A stretch of DNA of 64,000 bases from Zeaxanthinibacter sp. PT1 (lineage in GTDB: Bacteria; Bacteroidota; Bacteroidia; Flavobacteriales; Flavobacteriaceae), in contig NZ_JAQPCN010000005.1 in NCBI RefSeq assembly GCF_028464225.1, positions 184,382 through 248,381 on the forward strand. Direction: 5' to 3'. The notes under the pieces were generated by a model. It was not told where the DNA came from, ran no database searches, and was given only the letters and a program-made list of their open reading frames with translations. The position numbers and the translations under genes are program-made. This document shows positions 53,248 through 61,907 of this stretch, piece after piece. The number at the start of each line of letters is the position of its first letter. Position 1 is the first letter of the stretch.

Positions 53248-54129
53248 CTAGTTTTTTTGGACCCTGTTTAGTATAACTTCTAATTCCGGTTTCCTGAAAT
53301 GGTATATGAAACCTCCCAAAGATACCAAGGCGGTAATCAGGAAGAACATCATACTGATTCCCACCGAGGTTTGTTCTTCGAGGCCAAACCAGAGTGCCCC
53401 GTAGTAGAACACAACTTCCCGGCTACCGATCCCTCCGAGGGTAAGTGGTAATACAGCTACAATAGAGGAAATAAGAAAAATCAGGAGATAGGTTACCTGG
53501 GCATAGTCTACCGCAAGGGCTTTAAGAATGAAATAGGCAGCTATCAATTGCGAAAACTGAACCATTGCAGAAAAGGCAAAAGAGGACCAAAACACCGGTA
53601 ACAAGTATGGGAAATATCTTTTCTGCAAGCCCCAGAAAACCAATACGCTCAATACCATCCCGGTACCCAGGTACAAGCTAAAACCAGGGACATAGTCCGG
53701 CAAGGAACTGATCGCAAGAATGCAGGCATATATAAAAAGCAGTAACATCCCACTCAAACGGTCGACGACAAGTGCTGCAACTACCTCTTTGGTCCTGACA
53801 TCAAATTTTTTCCGAACCAAATATCCTTTATATGCATCACCTCCGATCCCGCCGGGAAGAAATAGGTTGTAGAACATTCCAAGCAAATATAATTTAAGGT
53901 TACTCAGTTGAGTTAAAAATACCTGGAGCTGATGGAAGTACAAATTAAGTCTGAATGCAGAAAGAATTTTTGAAACGATAAAGAAGAGCAGTGCGGCAAG
54001 CACATACAGGGGTTCTGATCGTTTAAGTACCTGCCAGACCTTTGCCGGTTCTATTTTAGTAAAGATAAAATACAGCAGCAACAGGCTGAAAATAATCTTC
54101 AGGGCAGTGGTTATCTTTTTACGAGACAT
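53248..54129 (-). CDS. LPG-synthetase-TM-like flippase-domain protein
   Basis: A 293-aa inner-membrane protein with ~8 helices of the lysylphosphatidylglycerol-synthetase TM / flippase-like family (DUF cluster with MprF). Features: PLYVLAALLFFIVSKILSAF, LGMFYNLFLPGGIGGDAYKG and GGIGSREVVFYYG. ATG 54129 (MSRKKITTALKI) is preferred, giving an 11-base overlap with the glycosyltransferase gene upstream. It may flip or move polyprenyl-linked sugars made by that enzyme. It is convergent with the GT39 gene across 6 bases. Confidence 0.85.
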   Translation of the reverse strand: MSRKKITTALKIIFSLLLLYFIFTKIEPAKVWQVLKRSEPLYVLAALLFFIVSKILSAFRLNLYFHQLQVFLTQLSNLKLYLLGMFYNLFLPGGIGGDAYKGYLVRKKFDVRTKEVVAALVVDRLSGMLLLFIYACILAISSLPDYVPGFSLYLGTGMVLSVLVFWGLQKRYFPYLLPVFWSSFAFSAMVQFSQLIAAYFILKALAVDYAQVTYLLIFLISSIVAVLPLTLGGIGSREVVFYYGALWFGLEEQTSVGISMMFFLITALVSLGGFIYHFRKPELEVILNRVQKN

Positions 54130-55078
54130 CACCACCGACAGATACATTTTTAATGCGGTAAGGTCTCTTTTTCTGGGATTCGTAGTACGTACGGATCAGG
54201 AGTTCCATTACTATACCAATGGTAAATAGCTGTATGCCGGCGAGGATGAACATCATCCCGAAAATCAGCAGGGGCCTGGTACCGATATCCTCGTTAAAGC
54301 CTAGCTTAATAACCAGGAGATAAAAATTTATCAGTACTCCCAGGATAATCAGTAATACACCAAATATCCCGAAGAGGTGAATAGGCCTCTGGAAGTATTT
54401 TCGGATAAATAGCAAGAGCATCATATCTGCCACCACCTTAAACACGCGTTCCAAGCCGTATTTAGATACGCCTGCATGCCTGGCGTGATGTTTTACGGGA
54501 ACCTGTTTAATCTGGGCCCCTTCCAGGTGAGCCAGCAAGGTGATAAAACGATGCATTTCCCCATATAGATTCAGGTCTTTGGCAATATCCCTGGTAAAGA
54601 CTTTCAGGGCACAACCGTTATCCTTGATATCGAGTTTGGTGACCCTTCGAACCATGAAGTTTGCAATCTTAGAAGGGATCTTTTTAACTAAGGAGTCCTG
54701 TCTTTTCTGCCTGATCCCGGTGACCACATCATAAGGGCCGTCTATTACATGTGATAGCATTTCCGGAATATCCGCTGGATCGTTCTGAAGGTCGCCATCC
54801 ATAGTGATGATGTATTCTCCCTCGGCGTAATCAATCCCGGCAGCCAGGGCGAGGCTTTGTCCGTAATTTTTTTTAAGCGCTACCAAGTGAACCAGAGGAT
54901 CGCCCATAGCGTTCACCACCTGCTTAGTACTGTCTTTAGAAAAATCATCAACATAGACAATCTGGTACGTATAACCATGCAACGCCTCATGGATCTTATC
55001 AGTTAGTAAGACCACGTTCTCCTCTTCGTTATACAATGGAACTACAACAGAAAGAAGGGCATTGGTAAGGGGTTTCAT
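54119..55078 (-). CDS. Polyprenyl-phosphate glycosyltransferase (DPM1/GtrB-like)
   Basis: A 319-aa GT2 enzyme with a cytosolic catalytic domain and two C-terminal helices. LSVVVPLYNEEENVVLLTDK, YVDDFSKDST and the DxD-like TMDGDLQNDPADIPEM define the DPM1/GtrB type; the signature KDNGCALKVFTRDI is also typical. It transfers a sugar to undecaprenyl phosphate. The downstream flippase-like protein and the facing GT39 enzyme complete a likely make-flip-transfer module. A TAAATTTG box lies upstream. Confidence 0.93.
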   Translation of the reverse strand: MKPLTNALLSVVVPLYNEEENVVLLTDKIHEALHGYTYQIVYVDDFSKDSTKQVVNAMGDPLVHLVALKKNYGQSLALAAGIDYAEGEYIITMDGDLQNDPADIPEMLSHVIDGPYDVVTGIRQKRQDSLVKKIPSKIANFMVRRVTKLDIKDNGCALKVFTRDIAKDLNLYGEMHRFITLLAHLEGAQIKQVPVKHHARHAGVSKYGLERVFKVVADMMLLLFIRKYFQRPIHLFGIFGVLLIILGVLINFYLLVIKLGFNEDIGTRPLLIFGMMFILAGIQLFTIGIVMELLIRTYYESQKKRPYRIKNVSVGGDVS

Positions 55079-55097
55079 GGAAGCGATTTTGATGGAG

Positions 55098-55105
55098 CAA
55101 ATTTA
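55098..55105 (-). promoter_or_regulatory. -7 box of the polyprenyl-phosphate GT operon
   Basis: The minus strand reads TAAATTTG, 19 bases before the ATG at 55078. Confidence 0.45.
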
Positions 55106-55111
55106 GTTTTT

Positions 55112-56134
55112 TTATTTTAGTATGCCGGAGACCTTCTCCATCAATTCATTTGCTGCCTGGAAAGGTGAAATTACGCCCTGCTCTACTTTTTTAAGCAGTT
55201 CATTCATGGCCTTTTTTGTCCGGGGATGGTTGTAAAAATGTTCTTTTAGACGGCTTTCCAAGGCGGTTAGGAACCAGTTTTTATTTTGCCTTTCTCTTTT
55301 ACGATCAAAACTACCGGAAGCCCTGGTGTCTCTTACGTATTCATTTATTACTTGCCAGATTTCTTCTATGCCCTCTTTTTCCAGGGAAGAGCAGCTGAGC
55401 ACTTTAGGCGTCCACCCGTTTTCTTTAGGAGGGTAGAGGTGAAGGGCCCTTCGGAATTCCTGCATAGCCTGTTTAGCCGCCGCTTTATTTTCCCCATCCG
55501 CTTTATTGATGACGATGCTGTCTGCCATTTCCATAATACCCCGTTTAATTCCCTGCAGCTCATCTCCGGCGCCGGCGAGTTTTAGCAGGAGGAAAAAATC
55601 GACCATCCCATGTACCGTGGTTTCGCTCTGACCAACCCCTACGGTTTCAACCAGGATGATCCCGTAGCCTGCAGCTTCACATAGAGCTATTGTTTCCCGT
55701 GTAGATCGTGCCACACCGCCAAGATTAGCCCCGGAGGCTGAAGGACGGATATATGCATTTGGATCGTTTACCAGGGTTACCATCCGGGTCTTATCTCCCA
55801 GTATACTGCCTTTGCTCAAGGTGCTTGTGGGGTCCACCGCTAAAACCGCTACCTTTTCTCCACGCGCGGTTAGCATTCCGCCAAAGGCTTCAATAAAGGT
55901 ACTCTTGCCAACACCGGGTACCCCTGTAATTCCTATGCGGACACTTTTCCTGCTGTTGTCTGCAGTTCTTTGAAGAATAAGGTGCGCCAGTTCCCGGTCT
56001 TCAGGCCTGGTGCTTTCAACCAGGGTAATAGCCCGTGCCAGGGCGGTCTGGTCGCCGGAACGAATACCCTTGATTAGTTCGTCTGATGTTGGTTTTCTGG
56101 ATTTTCTGATGTTCCCGGAGTTCTCGATAAACAA
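55112..56134 (-). CDS. meaB: Methylmalonyl-CoA mutase-associated GTPase MeaB
   Basis: G3E-type GTPase (340 aa) that loads and protects adenosylcobalamin in methylmalonyl-CoA mutase. Walker A GVPGVGKS (71-78), DPTSTLSKGSILGDKTRM with switch residues, IILVETVGVGQSE, and base-specificity region SIVINKADGEN are present. The helical C-terminus mediates dimerisation. The mutase genes are not in the window. A DUF2911 gene lies just upstream on the same strand (4-base gap). Confidence 0.95.
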   Translation of the reverse strand: MFIENSGNIRKSRKPTSDELIKGIRSGDQTALARAITLVESTRPEDRELAHLILQRTADNSRKSVRIGITGVPGVGKSTFIEAFGGMLTARGEKVAVLAVDPTSTLSKGSILGDKTRMVTLVNDPNAYIRPSASGANLGGVARSTRETIALCEAAGYGIILVETVGVGQSETTVHGMVDFFLLLKLAGAGDELQGIKRGIMEMADSIVINKADGENKAAAKQAMQEFRRALHLYPPKENGWTPKVLSCSSLEKEGIEEIWQVINEYVRDTRASGSFDRKRERQNKNWFLTALESRLKEHFYNHPRTKKAMNELLKKVEQGVISPFQAANELMEKVSGILK

Positions 56135-56138
56135 GTAA

Positions 56139-56699
56139 TTAAGGTGTAATTGGGATCCTGACCTTCGTGGTGTCCCAGTACAAGTTCATATAGACCATCT
56201 CTTCTTCGCTGAAATCAATGGTAAAGCTTTCTTCTGTCTGTTGCAGATCGATTACCGGAACCTGGACTACGACAGCATCTTTTTCGGGATTGCGTGTAGT
56301 TTCCCTGCCACCACTGCTGATGGTGACTCCCCAGTCCGGGACTTCGTGGTTGAAATAAACAGACCAGTTCTCCTTGCCCGGTTTGGTCCAGAGAGAATAA
56401 GTGCCTGCAGCAAGGGAATTCCCCATGATAGTAATGTCCGATTCTGTACGAAAGGTTGTGGGTTCGTTCGCACCGGTTCGCCATACCACGTCGTATGGCA
56501 CAAGTTCCCCGAAAATAACCCTTCCTTTTTTAAATGGACTGCTGTAGGTCACTTGGAGTTGTAGCTCTTCATTCTGAAAAGTATTGGTTATTTGAGGACT
56601 GTGTTTTTTAGTCTGCTCTTTCAAATACGGTTTGGCTACAAATTGAAACAAGAGTACAACGGCAACCAATACGATGACGATCCATTTAATAATTCTCAT
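56139..56699 (-). CDS. DUF2911 protein, membrane-anchored
   Basis: A 186-aa protein with an N-terminal membrane segment (IIKWIVIVLVAVVLLFQF) and a beta-rich periplasmic domain of family DUF2911: VTYSSPFKKGRVIFGELVPY, VWRTGANEPTTF, and GTYSLWTKPGKENWSVYF. The function of the family is unknown. ATG 56699 is preferred over 56759, which adds an unlikely N-terminus. It is followed by meaB after 4 bases. Confidence 0.88.
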   Translation of the reverse strand: MRIIKWIVIVLVAVVLLFQFVAKPYLKEQTKKHSPQITNTFQNEELQLQVTYSSPFKKGRVIFGELVPYDVVWRTGANEPTTFRTESDITIMGNSLAAGTYSLWTKPGKENWSVYFNHEVPDWGVTISSGGRETTRNPEKDAVVVQVPVIDLQQTEESFTIDFSEEEMVYMNLYWDTTKVRIPITP

Positions 56700-56902
56700 G
56701 CTGCTAGTTTTCAGGATGTGGATTAAAATTACAAAATCCGCCCGAATGCTATGATACATACTTGCTATTCCTCAGTTGTATTTATGTAGCTGAGGGTGAA
56801 ATCGATAACTTTTATGTCCGGATATTTACAAGAATTTTAATGATCGGGTTCATGTCGTTTACGGATCAAATGTTATATTATAAGCAAACAAAATCAGATA
56901 CC

Positions 56903-57322
56903 ATGAAAACAATATTCGAGACATCAGCAACACATACAGGAGGCAGTAAGGGACATGTGGCGAGTGACGCTGGAACTATAGATATGCAAGTGATGCCGGC
57001 ATCAGGCAGCCTTGAAAACAATGATGCAACCAGCCCGGAAGAATTGCTTGCGGCCGGTTATGCCGCTTCCTTTGCCGCCGCCTTGGAGGCAACTGCTACA
57101 GAGCATGGCATGACATCCACGGAAGATATTTCAGTTACTGTACATATTGCCGGCAATGAAGATGAGGATGGGATGTTCTTAGAAGCCACCCTGGATGTCT
57201 ACATTCCCGATGTGAATAAAGAAACAGGAGAATCCCTGGTGAATGATGCCCATGAAAGATGTACGTTCAGCCAGGCTACCCAGGATAATATAACTGTAAA
57301 CTTGAACCTCCTTCTAGATTAA
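56903..57322 (+). CDS. Ohr/OsmC-family protein lacking the peroxidatic Cys
   Basis: A 139-aa OsmC-superfamily protein, most like organic hydroperoxide resistance (Ohr) proteins: THTGGSKGHVASDAG, TSPEELLAAGYAASF and DAHERCTFSQATQDNI. In Ohr the Cys before Phe in the AGYxACF motif is the peroxidatic residue; here it is Ser-56 (codon TCC). The resolving Cys remains (C120, the only Cys), and the Arg of the GGRDG motif is replaced (GGSKG). It is therefore unlikely to reduce peroxides by the standard mechanism. ATG 56903 is the family start. Confidence 0.85.
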   Translation: MKTIFETSATHTGGSKGHVASDAGTIDMQVMPASGSLENNDATSPEELLAAGYAASFAAALEATATEHGMTSTEDISVTVHIAGNEDEDGMFLEATLDVYIPDVNKETGESLVNDAHERCTFSQATQDNITVNLNLLLD

Positions 57323-57330
57323 GTGATCGA

Positions 57331-58242
57331 TTAGTTTTTTACCCGGTCAAAACTAAATAGAGTTCTGTTTTCGTAGGTCTCCCCGGGCCTGAGCACTGAA
57401 GAAGGAAAATATGCGTGGTTCGGGGCATCGGGATGTAGCTGAGTTTCGAAGCAAATGGCCGTTAGATTTTCAGGCCGATAGACTATTAGCGCGGGCTGGT
57501 TGGTCTGTACAGTCATCCGGATTCCGGAACTATCAGAATGTAATTCTGCTATAGTACCACTGGATTTCCCCAACACGAAAGGAGTATCTAATTTCACCTG
57601 TCCGATGGGTTTTGCTTGTAAAAAATCGAACTCGGTGCCTTTCACTGTTTTAATGGCCCCTGTGGGGATAAGATCTGCCCCGGTTTCCAGGTACTCATGG
57701 CAATTGAGCTGTAAACGGTAATGTTCAATGGTGTCTTCCTTATCCAGACGGAAATAGGAGTGGTTGGTCAGGTTAACGATTGTGGGCCTGTCGGTTGTCG
57801 CGCGATGAACAATCTCCAGGCCATTATTTTTTAAGGTGTAAGTTACACGACAATTTAATTTGCCGGGATACCCTTCTTCCATATGTTCACTACTATATCC
57901 AAGACTAACAGAAGGCTCAGGTCCTTCGGAGACTTCCAGAATAGTCCATTCTCTCTTCGCGAATCCTTTATTACCTCCATGGAGATGTACCCCGTTTTCT
58001 TCGGCTAATCTGTAGAAAGTGCCATCAAGCATAAATCCGCCGCCAGAGATTCTACCCGCAAAACGGCCAATGCAAGCACCTAAAGAGTTCTCATCATTTT
58101 TATAGTCTTCAGGGTCGTTAAGACCTACCACCAAATCTATAGATTCATGATCTCCGGAAAGTAAGGAAAGCCTTTGGATGATAGCTCCATAGGTAAGCAC
58201 CTGTAACTGCAGGAAATGGTTTTTAATTGTAATTTGTTCCAA
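57331..58242 (-). CDS. galM: Aldose 1-epimerase (mutarotase)
   Basis: Interconverts alpha and beta anomers of galactose or glucose (303 aa). TTG 58242 (M-E-Q-I-T-I-K-N) is the family-like start; longer frames enter the sigma-factor promoter. Landmarks: YGAIIQRLSLLSGD, GRFAGRISGG (substrate Arg), VHLHGGNKGF with the catalytic-type His, NLTNHSYFRLD (catalytic His), and CFETQLHPDAPNH with the catalytic Glu. No signal peptide. It is divergent from the sigma-factor gene. Confidence 0.93.
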   Translation of the reverse strand: MEQITIKNHFLQLQVLTYGAIIQRLSLLSGDHESIDLVVGLNDPEDYKNDENSLGACIGRFAGRISGGGFMLDGTFYRLAEENGVHLHGGNKGFAKREWTILEVSEGPEPSVSLGYSSEHMEEGYPGKLNCRVTYTLKNNGLEIVHRATTDRPTIVNLTNHSYFRLDKEDTIEHYRLQLNCHEYLETGADLIPTGAIKTVKGTEFDFLQAKPIGQVKLDTPFVLGKSSGTIAELHSDSSGIRMTVQTNQPALIVYRPENLTAICFETQLHPDAPNHAYFPSSVLRPGETYENRTLFSFDRVKN

Positions 58243-58276
58243 ATGGTAAAAATTAAAAATAAAAGTAAACTTTTTT

Positions 58277-58303
58277 GCAACGCGACGATTTCCGCGTCGT
58301 CTT
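58277..58303 (+). promoter_or_regulatory. Predicted ECF-type promoter of the sigma-factor operon
   Basis: GCAAC (58277-58281), 16 bases, CGTC (58298-58301) followed by TTTT: an ECF -35/-10 pattern, not a TAnnTTTG box. It sits 25 bases before the TTG start of the ECF gene, suggesting autoregulation. A GC-rich inverted repeat overlaps it. Confidence 0.5.
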
Positions 58304-58325
58304 TTAAGTAACAACTATCTAAGAA

Positions 58326-58883
58326 TTGGAAACTAACCTTCTGCAACAATTAGAATTAGTCCGGCTCTGCAAAGCTAATGACAGGAAAGCACAACTCACC
58401 CTTTACAGGCAGTACTGTGACGGAATGTATATTGTCGCTAGCCGATACCTGAAAGACAGTGATGATGCAGAGGATGTTCTTCAGGAGGCGTTTATAAAAG
58501 CCTTTCAAAGAATAGAGCAGTACCGGGGAGAAGTCAGTTTTGGAGCTTGGTTAAAACGGATTGTAATACATCGCTGTATCGATTTTTTGAAGGCCAAGAA
58601 AGAACTATACGTGGAATTGAATGAGAACGGGGTATACCTGGTGGATGATGACGACTGGGAGGTAGAAAATGACATATCTGCTGAACAAGTAAAGGAAGAG
58701 ATAGAGCGGCTGCCGGATAAATATAAACTGGTATTACAGCTTTTCCTGCTCGAGGGATATGACCATTCCGAGATCAGTGAGATCCTCGGTATCAGTGAGA
58801 CCAATTGCAGGACACGGTTGTTAAGGGGAAAAAACAAGTTAAAGGATCAATTAAAAAGGTTAACTCATGGGACGGGATCTTAG
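58326..58883 (+). CDS. RNA polymerase sigma-70 factor, ECF family
   Basis: A 185-aa ECF sigma factor. Region 2 has YIVASRYLKDSDDAEDVLQE and AFIKAFQRIEQYRGE (-10 recognition); region 4 shows GYDHSEISEILGISETNCRT (helix-turn-helix, -35 recognition). TTG 58326 (M-E-T-N-L-L) is the only sensible start. Its end overlaps the next gene by 17 bases; that gene encodes a membrane protein of anti-sigma type. Class and signal unknown. Confidence 0.93.
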   Translation: METNLLQQLELVRLCKANDRKAQLTLYRQYCDGMYIVASRYLKDSDDAEDVLQEAFIKAFQRIEQYRGEVSFGAWLKRIVIHRCIDFLKAKKELYVELNENGVYLVDDDDWEVENDISAEQVKEEIERLPDKYKLVLQLFLLEGYDHSEISEILGISETNCRTRLLRGKNKLKDQLKRLTHGTGS

Positions 58884-59451
58884 GGATTTACTGAAAGAGG
58901 AAAAGGAAATGAGGGGGCAGATGAAAGAAGGTCACGAACAAAGGTTCCTGGAGAAGCTTGATCGTGCCCATAATAAACCTCGGAGTAATAGAATTAATTG
59001 GTGGCTCATGGCGGCAAGTATCATTGTGGTAGTGGGCCTAGGTATTGTCTTTCTGCAGCAAGAGAACCAGGTTATTCCTGAGCAACAACCACTTGTTCTG
59101 GATGAGAAGGAGCCCGTACAGCAGCAAACGATATCCTTGGGAGACCTCTCACCGGACCTGGAGAAAATAGAAAACTTTTACCTGGCAAGTATCAACATGG
59201 AACTGGCCGAATTGGAAATATCTCCGGAGAACCAAAATATGGTGAACGATTATATGGAGCGATTAGCTACGCTTAACGAAGCTTATAAGGAATTACAAAA
59301 GGAACTGAACGATTTGGGACCTAATGATCAGACCATAGAAGCACTGATCTATAACCTCCAGACCCGTTTAGATCTTCTTTACAAACTCAGGGATAAAATC
59401 AATCATTTAAAATCATCAAAAAATGAAACAGTCACATCACACAGTATTTAA
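58867..59451 (+). CDS. Single-pass membrane protein, probable anti-sigma factor
   Basis: A 194-aa protein: an N-terminal cytosolic ~45 residues (MGRDLRDLLKEEKEMRGQMK, charged), one membrane helix (WWLMAASIIVVVGLGIVFL, about 45-63) and a periplasmic helical region. This layout and its 17-base overlap with the sigma gene fit an anti-sigma factor. It has no zinc ZAS motif (HxxxCxxC). It ends with a coiled-coil-like stretch (YNLQTRLDLLYKLRDKINHL). Confidence 0.7.
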   Translation: MGRDLRDLLKEEKEMRGQMKEGHEQRFLEKLDRAHNKPRSNRINWWLMAASIIVVVGLGIVFLQQENQVIPEQQPLVLDEKEPVQQQTISLGDLSPDLEKIENFYLASINMELAELEISPENQNMVNDYMERLATLNEAYKELQKELNDLGPNDQTIEALIYNLQTRLDLLYKLRDKINHLKSSKNETVTSHSI

Positions 59452-60934
59452 GGCAGGCACTTGGGGCTTATGTCTTTTTTTTCTTGCCGGGCTCAGTGCC
59501 CAGGCACAAACGAAATCCTACAAGGAGACATTTAAAGTATCTCCAGAAACGGTAATCGATATCACTACATCTCATGCAGACCTTGAATTTGAAACCTGGG
59601 ATCAGCAGCAGGTGGTCGTGGAGGCCACCATTGAACTGGAGGGAGCTGATGAAGAACAAGCAAAGGCTTATTTTGAAAAAAATAAGATTAATATCCTCGG
59701 AAACAGTGAAAAAATCCAGATCAGAACAGATTCAGGAAGCCCTATGGCCATGAGCTATAATTTCACAACAGCACCAGGGGCACACATCGCGATGGAAATG
59801 AAGCCACAGATGGAACTGCTGTTTCACGATCTCGAGATACCGGATTTACCCCCGATGCCAGATCTACCCCCAATGCCACCAATGCCGAAAGAGAATTTTG
59901 ATTACGAGGCCTTTAAAAAGGATGGTGAAAAATATATGAAGAAATGGCAAAAGGAATTCCGTAAAGGTTTCGATGAAAAGTACGAGAAGGAATTGGAGGC
60001 CTGGTCAGAATCCATGGCAGATCGAATGGAGGCTTACAGCGAGCGGATGGAAAAGCGTGCGGAAATGCGCGAGAATATGACTGAGGAGCGGGAAAAGAGG
60101 AGGAGAGAAATGGATGCGGTAAGAGCCGAAGCCAGGCAGGAAATGGAAGCCGCCCGTGCAGAAATGAGGAAAGAGATGGAAGAAGCCCGTATTTACGCCA
60201 GGGAGACGGCCCGAAAGGCCCTTGACGAGGCCAGGGTAGAGAGAAAAAACGTGATTATACATCGAGATGGTAAATCTGAGGCCCCCAACGTTTTTTATTT
60301 CTCCGAAGACGGGGAACATAAGAAATTTAAGATCAAGAAGACCATTAGGGTAAAGATGCCCAAGAATCTTAAAATTAAAATGAATGTGAAACACGGGGAA
60401 GTAAAGTTGGCTTCACAAACGAGCAACCTGGATGCTAATTTATCTTATGCTTCGCTGAAAGCAAAAACCATTGACGGATCGGCCACGAAAATATACGTGG
60501 CCTATTCTCCGGTGGCCGTCCAATTATGGAAGCTGGGTTCTCTTCAGACCGACTTTTCCGGAGAAGTCATCTTAGACGAAGTGCATAAACTGGACCTTCG
60601 TGCCAACTCTTCCGAAGTCACCATTGACCGTTTGCAGAAAAATGCCAAGATAATGAACAGTTTGGGTTCCCTGCATATCCGGAATATTTCGGATGGATTT
60701 GAAAAGGTGGATATTAGTTTACAGAATGGTGAACTGCAGTGTAAAATGCCCGCCACGGCCTATAGTCTTACCGTAGAGGGAAATGCGAACGAACTAAAGC
60801 TTCCGGGATTTGCAAAGAAATCTGGAGATAAACTGCCAGGTGGATTCGAGAAATACCAAGGATCTTACCTTGATAAAAACAATAATAAAACTGTAGTCAT
60901 CCGTGCGAATTACAGTGAAGTTATTCTACAATAA
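59423..60934 (+). CDS. DUF4097-like exported protein with charged coiled coil
   Basis: A 503-aa exported protein. The signal peptide ends SAQAQ near residue 29. An N-terminal beta region (FKVSPETVIDITTSHADLEF, 37-56), a Pro-Met-rich spacer (PDLPPMPDLPPMPPMP), a ~130-residue highly charged Met/Glu/Arg coiled coil, and a C-terminal beta-helix-like DUF4097 region (NLDANLSYASLKAKTIDGSA). Its ATG overlaps the anti-sigma-like gene by 29 bases. It may be a surface or periplasmic sensor or target of the sigma system. Function unknown. Confidence 0.8.
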   Translation: MKQSHHTVFKAGTWGLCLFFLAGLSAQAQTKSYKETFKVSPETVIDITTSHADLEFETWDQQQVVVEATIELEGADEEQAKAYFEKNKINILGNSEKIQIRTDSGSPMAMSYNFTTAPGAHIAMEMKPQMELLFHDLEIPDLPPMPDLPPMPPMPKENFDYEAFKKDGEKYMKKWQKEFRKGFDEKYEKELEAWSESMADRMEAYSERMEKRAEMRENMTEEREKRRREMDAVRAEARQEMEAARAEMRKEMEEARIYARETARKALDEARVERKNVIIHRDGKSEAPNVFYFSEDGEHKKFKIKKTIRVKMPKNLKIKMNVKHGEVKLASQTSNLDANLSYASLKAKTIDGSATKIYVAYSPVAVQLWKLGSLQTDFSGEVILDEVHKLDLRANSSEVTIDRLQKNAKIMNSLGSLHIRNISDGFEKVDISLQNGELQCKMPATAYSLTVEGNANELKLPGFAKKSGDKLPGGFEKYQGSYLDKNNNKTVVIRANYSEVILQ

Positions 60935-60937
60935 TAT

Positions 60938-61678
60938 TTATTCTACCAGTACCAGTGTCCCGAAGATGTCTGCATTGATCCATCCCAGGTTCTTATTGTC
61001 GCCGGGGACAAAAACCGACCCGATAAAGTTCTCTCTCTCTATACTTCCGTCGTTATCACAATAGGCTAAAGCAAAACCTATACGTTTATCCTTATCGAGG
61101 GTTATCCTTGATTGTGAATTATCGTCGTTATAAGTATCTGGGTAAAGTGCGATAGACATTTCCCAAATACTTTTTTCTCCGATCGTTTTCCTGGCAATTT
61201 TTAAGTGATTATTATAGAGCCTAGGTTTCCTGCTAGGACCTACATCGACTACATTCCCATCAAGGGCGACGTGATATGCAAAGGCATTGTGACTGTACTG
61301 ATGCAGGCCGCCGGAATTATCTTCATCAATAAAGATTTCTACTGAATCGTCATCCCACCATAGTTTTAAAGGATCTGCTTGTTTATCGAACAAGCTATCG
61401 TCAATAACTTCGAGTAATAAGTGAAGAGCATTGGTACTCCAGCTTAGTTTATACCTTCCACTGAAGTCATCCGGGGTGTACGGTTCACCCTTCCAGTTTT
61501 GGTCCAGGTCATGCCATTTACTTTTTCTCCAACAAGAATCGTCCGGGATACCGTCTAGTTTTGGTACTATACGGGTATAGGTCACCTCTTTTATATCGTG
61601 ATCTTCCTTACGAATTCCTTTATTACAGCTAAGGAGCAATACAAGAATCAGGAAGAAGGGTACGTAATTTTTCAACAT
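60938..61678 (-). CDS. CBM9-like carbohydrate-binding lipoprotein
   Basis: A 246-aa lipoprotein (LLLSC, Cys 18). The domain is like family 9 carbohydrate-binding modules / cellulose-dehydrogenase heme-domain folds: LDGIPDDSCWRKSKW, TPDDFSGRYKLSWSTNALHL, WWDDDSVEIFIDEDN, and IGFALAYCDNDG. No catalytic part is attached. It probably binds sugars at the surface. It is convergent with the DUF4097 gene (3-base gap). Confidence 0.85.
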   Translation of the reverse strand: MLKNYVPFFLILVLLLSCNKGIRKEDHDIKEVTYTRIVPKLDGIPDDSCWRKSKWHDLDQNWKGEPYTPDDFSGRYKLSWSTNALHLLLEVIDDSLFDKQADPLKLWWDDDSVEIFIDEDNSGGLHQYSHNAFAYHVALDGNVVDVGPSRKPRLYNNHLKIARKTIGEKSIWEMSIALYPDTYNDDNSQSRITLDKDKRIGFALAYCDNDGSIERENFIGSVFVPGDNKNLGWINADIFGTLVLVE

Positions 61679-61907
61679 AGGATAGGGGCTATGTTATTCT
61701 ACATTTAAAGTTTACCCCATTGACCAATAGGATCAGGATTCGGGGGAAACCAGGTTATAATATACGAAAATTAGTTCATTAATAGTTATATTATTACATC
61801 AAAAGTAAGAAAAATAGCACTAAAAGATTGAGGTTTGATATAACCGATGCGGGCTTGAAATCAAAAAAAAACGGGCCAGATGGCCCGTTTTATAAAGTGA
61901 AAAAAAT
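61679..61907. other. Intergenic region with msrA terminator
   Basis: AT-rich, no frame. It holds the msrA terminator at 61863-61892; nothing else was recognised. Confidence 0.5.
61863..61892 (-). terminator. msrA terminator
   Basis: On the minus strand ACGGGCCA-TC-TGGCCCGT is followed by nine T's. It lies 16 bases after the msrA stop. Confidence 0.85.
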
